Shown here: positions 7,686 through 17,092 of the stretch, one piece after another | How the letters are laid out: each line of letters opens with the position of its first letter | Position numbering within the stretch: position 1 is the first letter of the stretch | Source: DASUVM01 sp036378955 | GTDB taxonomy: Bacteria; Patescibacteriota; Saccharimonadia; Saccharimonadales; Saccharimonadaceae | Length of the DNA stretch: 64,000 bases | Assembly (NCBI GenBank): GCA_036378955.1 | Contig: DASUVM010000008.1 | Coordinates: 62,001-126,000, forward strand | Direction of reading: 5' to 3' | The notes under the pieces: model-generated | Database searches by the model: none | Told to the model about the DNA's origin: nothing | Seen by the model: only the letters and a program-made list of their open reading frames with translations | Program-made: the position numbers and the translations under genes

Positions 7686-8981
7686 TTATATCTTTTTTTG
7701 CTGCTGTTTTGGGCTAGGGCCGATGTACCATTTTATTCGGCTTGCCGATGCGGGTTCGCTTATTTGCATTATGCTTTCGGCGCCGCGATTTCCACCGATA
7801 CGGCGCTGTTTTTGGGCGTCTTTAAAACTTTCGCCTAAACTGGCTTCAATAACGCGCTCGATGTGTAGCCGGGCAGATGTTGGGGTGGTTATATCGGCGG
7901 TTGGTTCGAAAACTTCGCGAATTGCGCGCTTTCCGAGTGGCGACATTATAAAATTAAATGTTCTCACGGCTTGTTCGTGAGGGATCGTCTGTTCGGCGAT
8001 AATTTGCAAACTTCTTCGAGCCTGATGCAATATGGTTTCTGGCAGCCTTTCGCCCATAAGCTGGTGAATGATGTTTTTGTGAATGCTGGGGCCAACCGGG
8101 CGAGGGTCGAGCTCTTGAATGAGCTGAGGGCTCATTGGCTCTTCACTGTATGATATAGTGACGCTGTTCAGTAGCTTGAAGCGCTCTCCAGAAGGCTCAC
8201 GTGTGAGTAGCAAGGTATTCGTCAGGTGCTTTAGAACGCTTAAAATGGCCGGCTTTATAGCTCGGTGGGTGTCAGTAGCGTTTTCGGGTTTGCTCAAAAC
8301 TGCACGGCGCTCTGTGATGGGCATAAAATGCCAGGCAGTTGTTGATATATCATCTAGTGAAATTGGGCGCAGGCGAGCGGGAATGTTCGCCAACGCCTGA
8401 ACTGCTCGTGCGGCGACAATAGATGCTTCAAATTGAAGTGGTAAGAAGTAATAGCTTTCGCCGACTCTGATAAGGGCATGATCAAGTGTTGTTAAATTAG
8501 GTTTGCCTTTGTCGAACTCGGTGATCTCGGCCTCGGTTGCATTACGAGCTTGTAGCTCTAGGCGCCCGAAGGTAATGTGGCTTGCTTCTTTTTGAAAGAG
8601 CCTTGATGGAAGGTGGGCTTCAAGGGCATCTAGGCTGGCTTTGATGTGCCCGTCACGGCCCGAAGCGTGCTTAATTGCTTCTAAAATAGAGTGTGTGCCA
8701 GGGCCTAAGCCTGCATATATATCATGAAGATGATTATATATCGTATTGGCATCTCTGCCGAGTTCCTGAAGTGGGTAGATAGTTTCACCATTTGCTTTGG
8801 TGAAAGTGAGCGTTTTAAGATCTGTTAAAAAAGTAACAATTGGCGCTGTTTCTATAGCCTCATGCTCTTCGGGGTTTGTTGAACTTATAAAAGATTCTAA
8901 AATGTGCTCTCCAAAGTTTCGTCTGTCTCGAGGTGGTTTCAGTTGTTCTGAAGGTGATGGTCTTTCGTTTTCGTTAGGCAT
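7686..8981 (-). CDS. Hypothetical protein, 431 aa
   Basis: A long soluble protein with a disordered, charged N-terminus (MPNENERPSPSEQLKPPRD) and a basic C-terminus ending in KQQQKKI. The middle is mixed alpha/beta without a motif I can name. There are no membrane helices and no signal peptide. A TATACT/TATATT-rich stretch lies just before ATG 8981, and tRNA-Cys follows on the other strand. The frame is long and not overlapped by a better candidate, so it is likely a real lineage-specific gene. Confidence 0.6.
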   Translation of the reverse strand: MPNENERPSPSEQLKPPRDRRNFGEHILESFISSTNPEEHEAIETAPIVTFLTDLKTLTFTKANGETIYPLQELGRDANTIYNHLHDIYAGLGPGTHSILEAIKHASGRDGHIKASLDALEAHLPSRLFQKEASHITFGRLELQARNATEAEITEFDKGKPNLTTLDHALIRVGESYYFLPLQFEASIVAARAVQALANIPARLRPISLDDISTTAWHFMPITERRAVLSKPENATDTHRAIKPAILSVLKHLTNTLLLTREPSGERFKLLNSVTISYSEEPMSPQLIQELDPRPVGPSIHKNIIHQLMGERLPETILHQARRSLQIIAEQTIPHEQAVRTFNFIMSPLGKRAIREVFEPTADITTPTSARLHIERVIEASLGESFKDAQKQRRIGGNRGAESIMQISEPASASRIKWYIGPSPKQQQKKI

Positions 8982-9076
8982 AGTAGTAATATAGTATACT
9001 TACGGCATAGTGACATGTCGCAGCTGCTTGTAAGTAAGGGGTAAGCAAGGTTATTATAAGCTATACTGTCTATGAT

Positions 9077-9150
9077 GGCGCCGTGGCGGAGTGGTGACGC
9101 AGCGGTCTGCAAAACCGCGTACACGGGTTCGATTCCCGTCGGTGCCTCCA
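9077..9150 (+). tRNA. tRNA-Cys (GCA)
   Basis: The acceptor GGCGCCG pairs with CGGTGCC. The anticodon stem GCGGT/ACCGC encloses loop CTGCAAA, giving anticodon GCA. The T-arm is GGGTTCGATTCCC, the discriminator is T, and CCA is encoded (9148-9150). The structure is complete at 74 nt. Confidence 0.95.
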
Positions 9151-9260
9151 GTTGAGATAGATCAAAATGAAACCGTTGAGCAGTTCGTGGGTTATGGCAG
9201 TTAATCATGCACGAAGATTACTCGACGTGCGAGAGGCTCTGACAAAGCTTAGAAATAATT

Positions 9261-10301
9261 ATGAAACCACAACACCGTAGATCAAAATTGCTAGTTATTT
9301 TAGTTGTCGGAGCGTTATTTTTGGTTTGCGGCGGGGTCATTTTTATTTTAATGAATCGGGCAGCCGATAATAACTTGAAGCAGCGCGGCCAATTCGCAAA
9401 AATACTTTTTTATGACACGCTTGAAAATGCCGCAAAACAACAAAAAATAAAAGTGTCGATGTATCGTGAAACTTTTGCCAACGCGGCCGATGCCAGAGCA
9501 CATAAGAATATCGGCTCGGTCGCTTCTTCAGTCAGCGAACTTGATACGGCACAAGGTTTTCGAAGTGTGTTTGCGCATAACTTATTGCAAGACGACAAAA
9601 CGTTTAGCGTTGGCCGCTGTATAGATGGCGTGACCTATAACGATTATTATCAATCACCGGCTTTAAAAACCGAGCGGGCAACAACACTTACCGAAGCGGC
9701 CGAACGGTTGGCATTGATACCAAGAGGCAACTTATATCAGGTAACAGAACCGCTAGTTTTTATTCCATGCCCACACATAGGCCTGCTGCCGGCCTCGCCG
9801 CCATTGGCGGTAGCGCGGCTTTCAGATGGAATACTGCCGGTCACCTTATCAGACGAACAGGCTGCCAGCTGGAAACAGCAGCTTATCGCTGCTGATCTTT
9901 TTGAGATAAAGAGTGAAGGGCTGGTTGAAAAAGACGGCAAGCAGCTAAGAAAGGTTAGTTTTAAGCCAAAAGACGCCAACACATCGGTTAACCAGCGGCT
10001 CTATCAAATTTTTTATGAAGCCGGTGAGATTGCCAAGTTAAAAGCCGAACAACCAAACACAGAGGTTGATTATGAGTTTCAATCAATCAACCTGAATAAC
10101 AGTGGTGCTATCGAGGGCTATTATTTAATTGACGAGCAAACTAAACTGCCAGTTTATAGCGAACTTGCTAGTAGCAATCCTGATAAAACGGCCGGCAGCT
10201 CACGAGTAGCGGGCCAGAATATTGCGCGCACCAAGCAGCGCTATAGTTTTAACACCGGCCTCACACTGACACTCGAGACGCCACTTGAATTTTTGCAGTA
10301 A
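9261..10301 (+). CDS. Membrane-anchored exported protein, 346 aa
   Basis: A basic N-terminus (MKPQHRRSK) precedes one hydrophobic helix (LLVILVVGALFLVCGGVIFIL). The remaining ~315 residues are polar and should lie outside the cell, as an uncleaved anchor or signal. Two Cys (GRCIDGV and FIPCPHIG) could form a disulfide. No enzyme motif is recognised. It sits between two tRNA genes on the same strand; tRNA-Leu follows within 40 bp. Confidence 0.55.
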   Translation: MKPQHRRSKLLVILVVGALFLVCGGVIFILMNRAADNNLKQRGQFAKILFYDTLENAAKQQKIKVSMYRETFANAADARAHKNIGSVASSVSELDTAQGFRSVFAHNLLQDDKTFSVGRCIDGVTYNDYYQSPALKTERATTLTEAAERLALIPRGNLYQVTEPLVFIPCPHIGLLPASPPLAVARLSDGILPVTLSDEQAASWKQQLIAADLFEIKSEGLVEKDGKQLRKVSFKPKDANTSVNQRLYQIFYEAGEIAKLKAEQPNTEVDYEFQSINLNNSGAIEGYYLIDEQTKLPVYSELASSNPDKTAGSSRVAGQNIARTKQRYSFNTGLTLTLETPLEFLQ

Positions 10302-10339
10302 TTACCGTATAAATAAAGAAGCTTTTTAAGCGCTCACTC

Positions 10340-10427
10340 GGGCGAGTGGCGGAATTGGTATACGCGACGGACTTAAAATCCGTTGGCTGAATAAGCCTTG
10401 AGGGTTCGAGTCCCTCCTCGCCCACCA
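10340..10427 (+). tRNA. tRNA-Leu (UAA)
   Basis: The acceptor GGGCGAG pairs with CTCGCCC. The anticodon stem ACGGA/TCCGT holds loop CTTAAAA, anticodon TAA. A variable arm of class-II type (TGGCTGAATAAGCCTTG) is present. The T-arm is GGGTTCGAGTCCC and CCA is encoded. Length 88 nt. Confidence 0.95.
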
Positions 10428-10469
10428 TAAGTAAATGCCAGGCCCAAAAGGTCTGGTATTTACTTATGG
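10425..10469 (+). terminator. Long hairpin directly after tRNA-Leu
   Basis: A 17-bp stem with one mismatched pair (10425-10441 with 10453-10469) around an 11-nt loop. Its left arm begins in the encoded CCA. There is no T-run after it, so it may act in tRNA 3' processing or as a weak terminator. The rest of the gap to 10551 holds nothing else visible. Confidence 0.45.
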
Positions 10470-10550
10470 TGCGTAAGAGTTGACCCGAGGGTCATGGGCA
10501 GCGAAACAGTTTCGCCGGCCACCACCTATGACGGGTTTTGAAGGCCCAGT

Positions 10551-12674
10551 TTATTCAATCACCCAGTAGCTAAATTGATATGAAGTTGCGTTGGCGCCGC
10601 CGGCGCTGTTTGCGAAGCTCATAGTGAAGCTAGAGGCCGTTTCACTGACGATATAGGGTTGGCGTGCGGCTGAGGCGGCATCTGTTTTTCCTACTACCAA
10701 AATAGATTTAGGCGCAGCTGCGTAGGGTCGCTGAAATGTGACGGTAGTGTCGCATGATGTCGAGCTGCCGCCAGTGCCGGTAGTGATCGTAAGAGAACCT
10801 GCCGAGTCAGTTGAACCCGAGGTAATGACGGCACTTGGCGCCGAACCACAATTAGCAGGAGTGGCTATTGCGGGGGCAGTTGTTTGAGTAGAGCGAAAAT
10901 GACTGTCGTTCAAAATGAGAGTAGAAAAGACCGTATTCGTGCCGGTAACGGTGAGCCTCATATTTGTTGAGTCGGCCATAAACAGGGGTGTGCTTGCGCT
11001 GTTTTGAATCTGGAATATAGTAGTAGAATCGGCTTGGGGGCGCACGATCACCTGCCCGCTTGTGCCGCCGGCATTTGCATTGCCGCCTTGTAGAATGAGA
11101 CTACCTCCGTTGTTGGTGCCGCTGGTGCTACCGTTGCCGGCCTTGAGTGTTAAATCACCACCAGTACCCGACACAGCAGTTGCCACGCCCCAAGTCGCTG
11201 TTTCTGCCGAAGTTAAGGTGAGTGCACCGCCTGACGTCTGAATGCTCGAGTTTGCCCCAGCGATTGCATTCAAAGAACCAGCATTTATTGTTGTTGTAGC
11301 GGCGCCACTGTTAAGATTAATGCCGCTGCCGCCAAATATTGAGGTTGATCCGATCTGGGTGAGATTACCAATGGTAATCTTTTTGGCGTTATTGGCGCCA
11401 ACATTTAAGGTTGCGATATTGGTTGATGAGCTGAGATCGGTAATAGTAATATCGTCAAAATAATGCGTTTCACCGGTAGCGGCTAATCCCTGTATGCGGA
11501 AATAGACCGATGTCGCACCCGCAGGGGCAGTTGCAAGGCCGGTCATTTCACGCCATTCTGAAGTGCTATCGGTTATAGAATTAAGCGGCACCGGATTACC
11601 AGCCCCGACCCAGGCTGCCGAAGCCGTGATAGTGCGTGGCACAGTATCGGCCCGTACCCAAATGCTAAAGTAATATTGATGCCCTGGTATAACGTTAGTT
11701 CCAGGAAGAAGCTCAATGACACCCCAGTTGGGTGCGGTACCGGTTTCGGCCAGGCTATAACTGCCAGTATGTGCTTGCGCGGTCGAGCGGGTTATATTAG
11801 TGGTAAACCAAGAGAGCATGTTGTCCATGCCTGTTTCGAAGGTCTTATGGGTGATGATGTCGCCGTCAATCACGCTGCTTCCGGTGTCAATAGTAAGGTT
11901 ACCAGCGGCTGTTGTTGACGAGTCACCGGTTTTTATCAACATCGCATTACTAATGTTACTCGATTGAGGAGTTACAACTGAAAAGGTGCCGCTACCCGAG
12001 CCTTGAACGGTATTGGCGGTGAGTGTGCCAACGGTTCCAGTGCCGGATATATTGAAGTTGCCTGTTTGTGGTGTGCCAGGTGCGGCGGCCTGAAGCTCGA
12101 CGCCACTTTCTGTTTGGTTGGTGACATTGGTGATGGCGGTGCTGGCAACGGTGGTGTTGGTGGCATTTGAAATGTTGGTTGTGCTACCGCCTACCTGTAT
12201 AAACTCCTGGCCGTTATAGTAGGCGAGCCGATTGCTATTCGTGTCAAAGTAGAGTTCTCCCAGAAGGGGGTTAGAGGGTTGCAGGCGGGGCGCAAGCAAT
12301 AAAGAATCTGATACCTGAAGCTGGCCATTTATTTGCAGGTTTTCGGTGGTATTAGCTGGCGTGTTCGAAGCCAGATCTCCGAGCGGCAGGCTGGTTATAG
12401 GAACATTCTCAGCCTTGAGCTCTGTTGGCGTATTTGTTCGTAAAAAGAAGATGCTCGCACCGACGATAAGTACAAGAATCGCCAAAGCACTCAGCCACAG
12501 CCACGCCGGTAAAACCCGGCTGCGTTTGGCGGGTTTTGGCGATGGAGCAGCGGGGGATGGCACGGCAGGCGATGCATTCGCCGGTGTCGTTGACTGAACA
12601 GAAGACAAACCGTCGGATACTACCGAAAGTCCACCTATGCGCTGTACTCCCTCCAGTGATTGTTTCCCTTGCAT
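10551..12674 (-). CDS. Large surface protein with one TM anchor and CBM-like domain
   Basis: About 707 residues. A cytoplasmic tail of ~65 residues, rich in Pro, Ala and Ser, is followed by one helix (WLWLSALAILVLIVGASIFFL). The rest is a very long Ser/Thr/Gly/Asn-rich ectodomain with low-complexity beta repeats of the kind seen in adhesins and tail fibres. Residues ~280-430 look like a CBM4/9 (CenC-type) carbohydrate-binding domain, with the opening FETGMDNMLSW, a W..EMTG strand and the closing HYFDDITITD. The last ~80 residues form a separate domain with a Cys pair (ANCGSAP, STSCDTT). It starts 39 bp after atpC but has its own promoter (12701-12729), which also favours ATG 12674 over the TTG at 12701. 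Confidence 0.7.
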   Translation of the reverse strand: MQGKQSLEGVQRIGGLSVVSDGLSSVQSTTPANASPAVPSPAAPSPKPAKRSRVLPAWLWLSALAILVLIVGASIFFLRTNTPTELKAENVPITSLPLGDLASNTPANTTENLQINGQLQVSDSLLLAPRLQPSNPLLGELYFDTNSNRLAYYNGQEFIQVGGSTTNISNATNTTVASTAITNVTNQTESGVELQAAAPGTPQTGNFNISGTGTVGTLTANTVQGSGSGTFSVVTPQSSNISNAMLIKTGDSSTTAAGNLTIDTGSSVIDGDIITHKTFETGMDNMLSWFTTNITRSTAQAHTGSYSLAETGTAPNWGVIELLPGTNVIPGHQYYFSIWVRADTVPRTITASAAWVGAGNPVPLNSITDSTSEWREMTGLATAPAGATSVYFRIQGLAATGETHYFDDITITDLSSSTNIATLNVGANNAKKITIGNLTQIGSTSIFGGSGINLNSGAATTTINAGSLNAIAGANSSIQTSGGALTLTSAETATWGVATAVSGTGGDLTLKAGNGSTSGTNNGGSLILQGGNANAGGTSGQVIVRPQADSTTIFQIQNSASTPLFMADSTNMRLTVTGTNTVFSTLILNDSHFRSTQTTAPAIATPANCGSAPSAVITSGSTDSAGSLTITTGTGGSSTSCDTTVTFQRPYAAAPKSILVVGKTDAASAARQPYIVSETASSFTMSFANSAGGANATSYQFSYWVIE

Positions 12675-12700
12675 TTTTGTCTCTATTTTTTGCTGTTTCA

Positions 12701-12729
12701 ATTATATCTTGCTTATGCTTTCAGGGCAA
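12701..12729 (-). promoter_or_regulatory. Sigma70-type promoter for the surface protein
   Basis: On the minus strand, TTGCCC (12729-12724), a 17-bp spacer and TATAAT (12706-12701). The predicted transcript starts about 20 nt before ATG 12674. Confidence 0.6.
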
Positions 12730-12740
12730 GCTTGACCGGG

Positions 12741-13031
12741 CTATTTTTTGAGAGGAGTAGGCTCGATATCAACAAACATGGTGACCCGATTATCTGCCAC
12801 CTTCATAAGCCCTTTGCTGACCGGAATCCGTATGGCTTCATCGGGGTTGGGTGTTGCCATAATACGAATATCTCCTTCGCTTAGCAGTGAAAAGAAGTGG
12901 GCGTGATTGGCCAAAATATCGAACGGCCCGGCTTCGTTAGTAGCCGAAACCGCATAGGCCGTACCTTCTGCGAGTGTTTTAGTGGGAGAAAGCACGCGCA
13001 CGTAAAGCTGGGGTTCGCCGGTAAATTTCAT
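12741..13031 (-). CDS. atpC: ATP synthase F1 epsilon subunit, short form
   Basis: The 96-residue protein has the N-terminal beta-sandwich of epsilon (LYVRVLSPTKTLAEGTAYAV, then GPFDILANHAHFFSLLSEGD, close to the family's G-DIL-NH---L-----). It stops where the C-terminal two-helix domain would begin; usual length is ~130-140. That domain is the inhibitory one in many bacteria, so this F1 may lack epsilon-type ATPase inhibition. It overlaps atpD by 4 bp and is the last gene of the cluster. Confidence 0.88.
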   Translation of the reverse strand: MKFTGEPQLYVRVLSPTKTLAEGTAYAVSATNEAGPFDILANHAHFFSLLSEGDIRIMATPNPDEAIRIPVSKGLMKVADNRVTMFVDIEPTPLKK

Positions 13032-14335
13032 GCCAGAATTTTCTCAACACCTTGCAATGTTTGCTCACGGCTAAAGTATTCACCTGGCTTTCCAGACAGA
13101 TCTTCGGCAACGAAAAACGACTGGTTGAAATAGTCGATGATGGCCAGGGCGCGCTTGTAATCAAGGCGCTCTTCTGGCGAAAGCTCGCTTTCGCCAATGA
13201 TGGCAATGGTATTTTTAAGTGAGTCATAACGCTGCATAATAGACTGCACCTGAGAAGCGAGCCGGTAGTGCCGTTCACCAACCACCTCGGGCGTCAGCAG
13301 GGCAGAGGTGGTGCGGATGATATCCACCGCGGGTCGAATACCGGTTTCGGCAATGCTACGCGACAAAACCACCGTAGCATCAAGCAGCTGTGATATTTCT
13401 TGTACGGCCGGATCGCTCAGATCATCAGCAGGAATATAAATAGCTTGCACAGAAGTAATTGAGCCGTTTTCATTCGAACTTAACCGATCTTGCAGGCGCC
13501 GTAGGTCGGAAAACAGCGTCGCCTGGTAGCCGCCTTCGCTGGGCATGGTTCCAAGGGTGGTCGAAAGCTCGTTATTTGCTTGAATATAACGGTAAATATT
13601 GTCTATAAAAACCAGTACATCGGCCTTTTCTTGGTCGCGGAACGACTGAGCAATGGTGGCGGCCGACAAACCAACCAGGGCGCGCATGGCCGGGGTCTCG
13701 TGCATTTGCCCGAGGAGCATCACGGCTTTTTTAAGAATGTCGCGCTCTTGCAGTGTTTCGTAAAGCTCATGCCCTTCACGAATGCGCTCTCCGATACCAA
13801 CGAACATTGCTAGCTGCGTGGCATCTTTGGCAATATTATGGATGAGCTCCATAGTTAAGACGGTTTTACCGACACCAGCGCCACCAATGATGCCAATTTT
13901 ACGGCCCTTCACAAAAGGCGAAAGAAAATCAATTACTTTAATGCCCGTTTCAAGTAATTCGGGCTGGGTGCCTTTGGTGCTCACCATGGGGGCAGACATA
14001 TAAATACTTTGCCGCGGAGCTTCAGCCGGAATGGCTGCGCCACCATCAATCGGGCGGCCGAGAGCGTCAAGCACGCGCCCGAGTACTGCTTTACCGGTAG
14101 GCACGGTAATAGTTTGGTTGGTGAGCACGACATAGGCGCCAAGCTGCACTTGAGTGCTGCCAGTTAAGTTAATACAAAGAGCGGTATAAGGGTTGGGATA
14201 GGTCGATACCTCGAGCGGAACATCGGGGCTATCAGAAAGCGCCAGCAAGTCTTTAGGGTTGGGGCGGGGGCCTGTCAGCTCAACCTCGCAAACAAGGCCG
14301 CGAATAGCAACAATTTGCCCGACAAAATCACTCAC
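13028..14335 (-). CDS. atpD: ATP synthase F1 beta subunit (catalytic)
   Basis: Walker A GGAGVGKTVL is near residue 150, the catalytic glutamate block is GERIREGHELYE, and Walker B is VLVFIDNIYRY. LGTMPSEGGYQATL and the LDATVVLSRSIAETGIRPAVD region follow, as in F-type beta. At 435 residues it is shorter than the usual ~460-480 and visibly divergent. It binds and hydrolyses or makes ATP at the alpha/beta interface. It is coupled to neighbours: the stop of atpG abuts the start and it overlaps atpC by 4 bp. Confidence 0.95.
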   Translation of the reverse strand: MSDFVGQIVAIRGLVCEVELTGPRPNPKDLLALSDSPDVPLEVSTYPNPYTALCINLTGSTQVQLGAYVVLTNQTITVPTGKAVLGRVLDALGRPIDGGAAIPAEAPRQSIYMSAPMVSTKGTQPELLETGIKVIDFLSPFVKGRKIGIIGGAGVGKTVLTMELIHNIAKDATQLAMFVGIGERIREGHELYETLQERDILKKAVMLLGQMHETPAMRALVGLSAATIAQSFRDQEKADVLVFIDNIYRYIQANNELSTTLGTMPSEGGYQATLFSDLRRLQDRLSSNENGSITSVQAIYIPADDLSDPAVQEISQLLDATVVLSRSIAETGIRPAVDIIRTTSALLTPEVVGERHYRLASQVQSIMQRYDSLKNTIAIIGESELSPEERLDYKRALAIIDYFNQSFFVAEDLSGKPGEYFSREQTLQGVEKILA

Positions 14336-15193
14336 CTAAACGCTCCTTTCAAGACGCCGCACAGCGCCGATAACTTCTTTTAGGCGGTCGTCGTTTTCAG
14401 CACGTTTTGAGCGCAGAAACTGGCGTTGGTATGATGACGCTAGCTCGCCAGCACGGTGCTTGGCGCGACTCATATTAGTGAAGCGCGTGGCATACTGGGC
14501 TAGTTTTGATTCCATAATAAGCTGAATAAGTGCCACTCCCATCATCACCGATTCCATATAGTCGGCAATTTTGTGCAGATCGGGCTCAAAGATGTAATCG
14601 CGCGGGTTGAGCGTCTCGGTCTCTTCCTCGAGACCCTCGCTCATGTCACGTACCGCCGAAACAAGTTCGATGCGGGCAATTTTTTGTACCCGGAGTGACT
14701 CGTAGGTTTGGTAAAAAACAGTTATACGGCGGTAGGCGCTCAGTTGTTCGATGATATCTGAGACGCTGAACGCTTCATCGCTAACCGGCATAGGGAATGA
14801 ACCGGCAACAGCTACACCCTTGTGTCGCAACTGGCTGAGCCCATGTGCGCCAATAACCATAATTTCTGTATCGGTCGTAGTTTTATGGGCATCAAGCAGC
14901 GTGTCGATAATTTGTTCGTCGATGTATCCGCTTAGCTTACCTTCACCGGTGATGGCTAAAAACACATCACGCATCTTCATTTCATGATCACCAGTGCGCT
15001 TCAGGCGGTCTTTTGGGTCGATGCGAATAGCTTGATAGGTCTGCCACAATTCGTCAAAGAATGCCTTGCTGGCCACAACCCGGCCGCGGATTTTTGCAAT
15101 ATGAAGGCTGGCGATACTTTCAAACACCTCGGTGAGCCCCTCGAGCGTGTGGGTTTCGTTCAGATCTTTTTGAATAAGAATAGCCCGCTTCAT
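14336..15193 (-). CDS. atpG: ATP synthase F1 gamma subunit, divergent
   Basis: Two long helical ends (residues ~10-60 and ~210-285) flank a mixed central domain with EIMVIGAHGLSQLRHKGVAVAG, the typical gamma layout. The C-terminal helix has MESKLAQYATRFTNMSRAKHRA, which lines up with the conserved ESE-AARM-AM--A. The N-terminus lacks the usual RIRSVKNTQKITKAM signature, so it is quite divergent. Gamma is the central shaft that couples rotation to beta. Position between atpA and atpD confirms the call; it overlaps atpA by 4 bp. Confidence 0.88.
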   Translation of the reverse strand: MKRAILIQKDLNETHTLEGLTEVFESIASLHIAKIRGRVVASKAFFDELWQTYQAIRIDPKDRLKRTGDHEMKMRDVFLAITGEGKLSGYIDEQIIDTLLDAHKTTTDTEIMVIGAHGLSQLRHKGVAVAGSFPMPVSDEAFSVSDIIEQLSAYRRITVFYQTYESLRVQKIARIELVSAVRDMSEGLEEETETLNPRDYIFEPDLHKIADYMESVMMGVALIQLIMESKLAQYATRFTNMSRAKHRAGELASSYQRQFLRSKRAENDDRLKEVIGAVRRLERSV

Positions 15194-16623
15194 ACCGGCC
15201 CGGCCTTTAGAGTAAGCTCGGCAAGCAGTTGCTGTGTGGCGGCGGTGAAGTCGGCAGGTTCTTTTAGCTTGGGCGATACGGTTTTTACAAGATTTTTAAG
15301 TGTGGCTGCGTCTACCTGGTGGCCTCCTTCAGCAAAAATTACCTCAAACATAAGCTGTTGTTCAGCAAGACTGAAGAGCTCATTGGCTGGCTGATGAAGA
15401 ATATCATATATGAGCCGGCCAAAATCAAGCGCTAGACGGGTTTCGGGGGCCATATCGGCACCGAAGTGGGCAAATTCTTCGGCTTGACGGTATTGGGCCA
15501 ACTGCTTAAACAGGGCGCCGGTAATATCTTTTTGCCGAGCGCTTTGAGCCCGACCGCCCACGCGCGAAACCGAAAGGGCGGTATTAACGGCGGGCCGGAT
15601 GTTTTTTCTAAACGTGGCCATGTCAAAAATAAGTTGCCCATCGGTAATCGACATAATGCTTGTTGGCAGATAAGCTGTGATGTCGTCGGAAGGCGTCAGA
15701 ATGGTTGGCAGTGCAGTCAGTGTTTTGCCGTTTTTGGCTAGCTTACCCGCTCGCTCTAAGAGCGACGAGTGGGCAAAGAACATGTCGCCCGGATACGATT
15801 CGCGCCCGGGGTTACCGCGAGAAAGCAGCGACACCTCACGGTAGACTTTGGCATGCGACGACAGATCATCATACATAACAACAACATCACGCCCGGCGTG
15901 CCATAAATATTCGGCAACAGCACAGCCTATATACGGTGCCAAATATGATTGGGCAAGCGAACTAAAAATATCGGCCACAATAACAATGCTGTTTTTCATT
16001 GCACCAGTAGCAATGAGTGTGCTAACAGTATGGTCGATTTCGACGCGGCGCTTGCCAATAAGAACATACACCATAACCCGGTCAGTTTCAGCCTGGTGCG
16101 CGCCCACCTGAAGCAAAAAAGCACTCTTGCCTACCTTTGAATCGCCTAATATTGCAATGCGCTGGCCCAAAACAATAGGGAAGAGAGAGTCAACAATAGT
16201 AACGCCAGTTGCTAGCTGATCTTTGAGCGTCTGGCGTTCCATCATGCCTGGTGCTTGGTTAAATACCGGCCAATTTGCCTCGATAGGAATGGGCCCTTTG
16301 CCGTCGAGCGGTTTCAGCAGCGGGGTCATCACCCGGCCGATAAGCCCGGTGCCAACGCCGGTAGTAAGGCTATTGTTCTGCACAACCACCAGTTCGCCTA
16401 AACTCGTGTTTTCTGTGTCGAGATTAAGCACCAGAACTTGCCCGTTCGATGCCTCGCGCACCATGCCGCGTTGGCCTGACTCAAATAAAACCAGCCCGCC
16501 CACCGCCACGCCGTTAAGGCCTTTAACAGATACTAAAAAGCGTTCAACGCCGACTACTTCGCCTGTCGGGTGGCCAGTTGCAACAAGCTGTTTAAAGGCA
16601 CTGCTGTCATACACGAGCAGCAA
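15190..16623 (-). CDS. atpA: ATP synthase F1 alpha subunit
   Basis: Walker A-like GDSKVGKSAF is near residue 160, with YVLIGKRRVEID, DDLSSHAKVYREVSLLS and SIMSITDGQLIFD. The arginine-finger segment is NTALSVSRVGGRAQ. At 477 residues it lacks much of the usual N-terminal arm that binds subunit delta. Its 5' end overlaps the 3' end of the delta gene by 17 bp. It forms the non-catalytic half of the alpha3beta3 ring. Confidence 0.94.
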   Translation of the reverse strand: MLLVYDSSAFKQLVATGHPTGEVVGVERFLVSVKGLNGVAVGGLVLFESGQRGMVREASNGQVLVLNLDTENTSLGELVVVQNNSLTTGVGTGLIGRVMTPLLKPLDGKGPIPIEANWPVFNQAPGMMERQTLKDQLATGVTIVDSLFPIVLGQRIAILGDSKVGKSAFLLQVGAHQAETDRVMVYVLIGKRRVEIDHTVSTLIATGAMKNSIVIVADIFSSLAQSYLAPYIGCAVAEYLWHAGRDVVVMYDDLSSHAKVYREVSLLSRGNPGRESYPGDMFFAHSSLLERAGKLAKNGKTLTALPTILTPSDDITAYLPTSIMSITDGQLIFDMATFRKNIRPAVNTALSVSRVGGRAQSARQKDITGALFKQLAQYRQAEEFAHFGADMAPETRLALDFGRLIYDILHQPANELFSLAEQQLMFEVIFAEGGHQVDAATLKNLVKTVSPKLKEPADFTAATQQLLAELTLKAGPV

Positions 16624-17092
16624 TCTCCGTCAGCCGGTCTTTTTGCCGAAGTAACTGACTCGTAAACGAGAAATCGTGAACACTAGCATGTGTACGAATA
16701 ATAATACCGCCACCAATGGTGCGATCCATAACGAGAGTAAGAAGAACTTGAGGGTGAATTTCTTTACGAAACCAGTCAACCAGCTTTGCGAGTAGTTTGG
16801 GGCCAGGAAGGCTAGCAAGGGTCAGGTGAATAACTGGCGCGTGTAAGCGCAAGGTTTCGAGCGCTTTTATTACTTCTTCAAGTTCTTTTGGGGTAGGGTC
16901 GGCGAGCTGGTTGGCGTGTAGCAATGATGCAGCAAGAGGCGTCATTGAGGGCGCCGCAGTAGAAGCGCTAGCACCGTTCATATGGGCTTGCGCGGCTTTG
17001 TCACGCTGTTCCCCGACGAGCTTGCGTAGCTCTTGAATGCAGACACTCAGCTGGTCAAGTGTGTAGATATCTGCGGAGAGTGCAGGGGTCAT
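16607..17092 (-). CDS. atpH: ATP synthase delta (OSCP-like) subunit, divergent
   Basis: The C-terminal ~60 residues match delta/OSCP: LLTLVMDRTIGGGIIIRTHA, then VHDFSFTSQLLRQKDRLTEI, comparable with the family's D-SIxGGxxxRxGxxxxDxSxxxxL. The N-terminal half (SADIYTLDQLSVCIQELRKLV plus an Ala/Ser-rich linker) is unlike the usual six-helix bundle. That fits an alpha subunit with a shortened N-terminus. It joins F1 to the peripheral stalk. It overlaps the stalk gene upstream by 4 bp. Confidence 0.8.
   Translation of the reverse strand: MTPALSADIYTLDQLSVCIQELRKLVGEQRDKAAQAHMNGASASTAAPSMTPLAASLLHANQLADPTPKELEEVIKALETLRLHAPVIHLTLASLPGPKLLAKLVDWFRKEIHPQVLLTLVMDRTIGGGIIIRTHASVHDFSFTSQLLRQKDRLTEIAARV

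Noticed and set aside
8939..9208. Minus-strand frame of 89 codons across tRNA-Cys
   Set aside because: It contains the typical antisense-tRNA peptide (APTGIEPVYAVLQ) and overlaps the 5' end of the 431-aa gene; the tRNA explains the region.
10425..10469. Considered as a T-box or riboswitch
   Set aside because: A simple hairpin that starts in the tRNA CCA; no downstream gene on that strand within reach and no conserved T-box motif.
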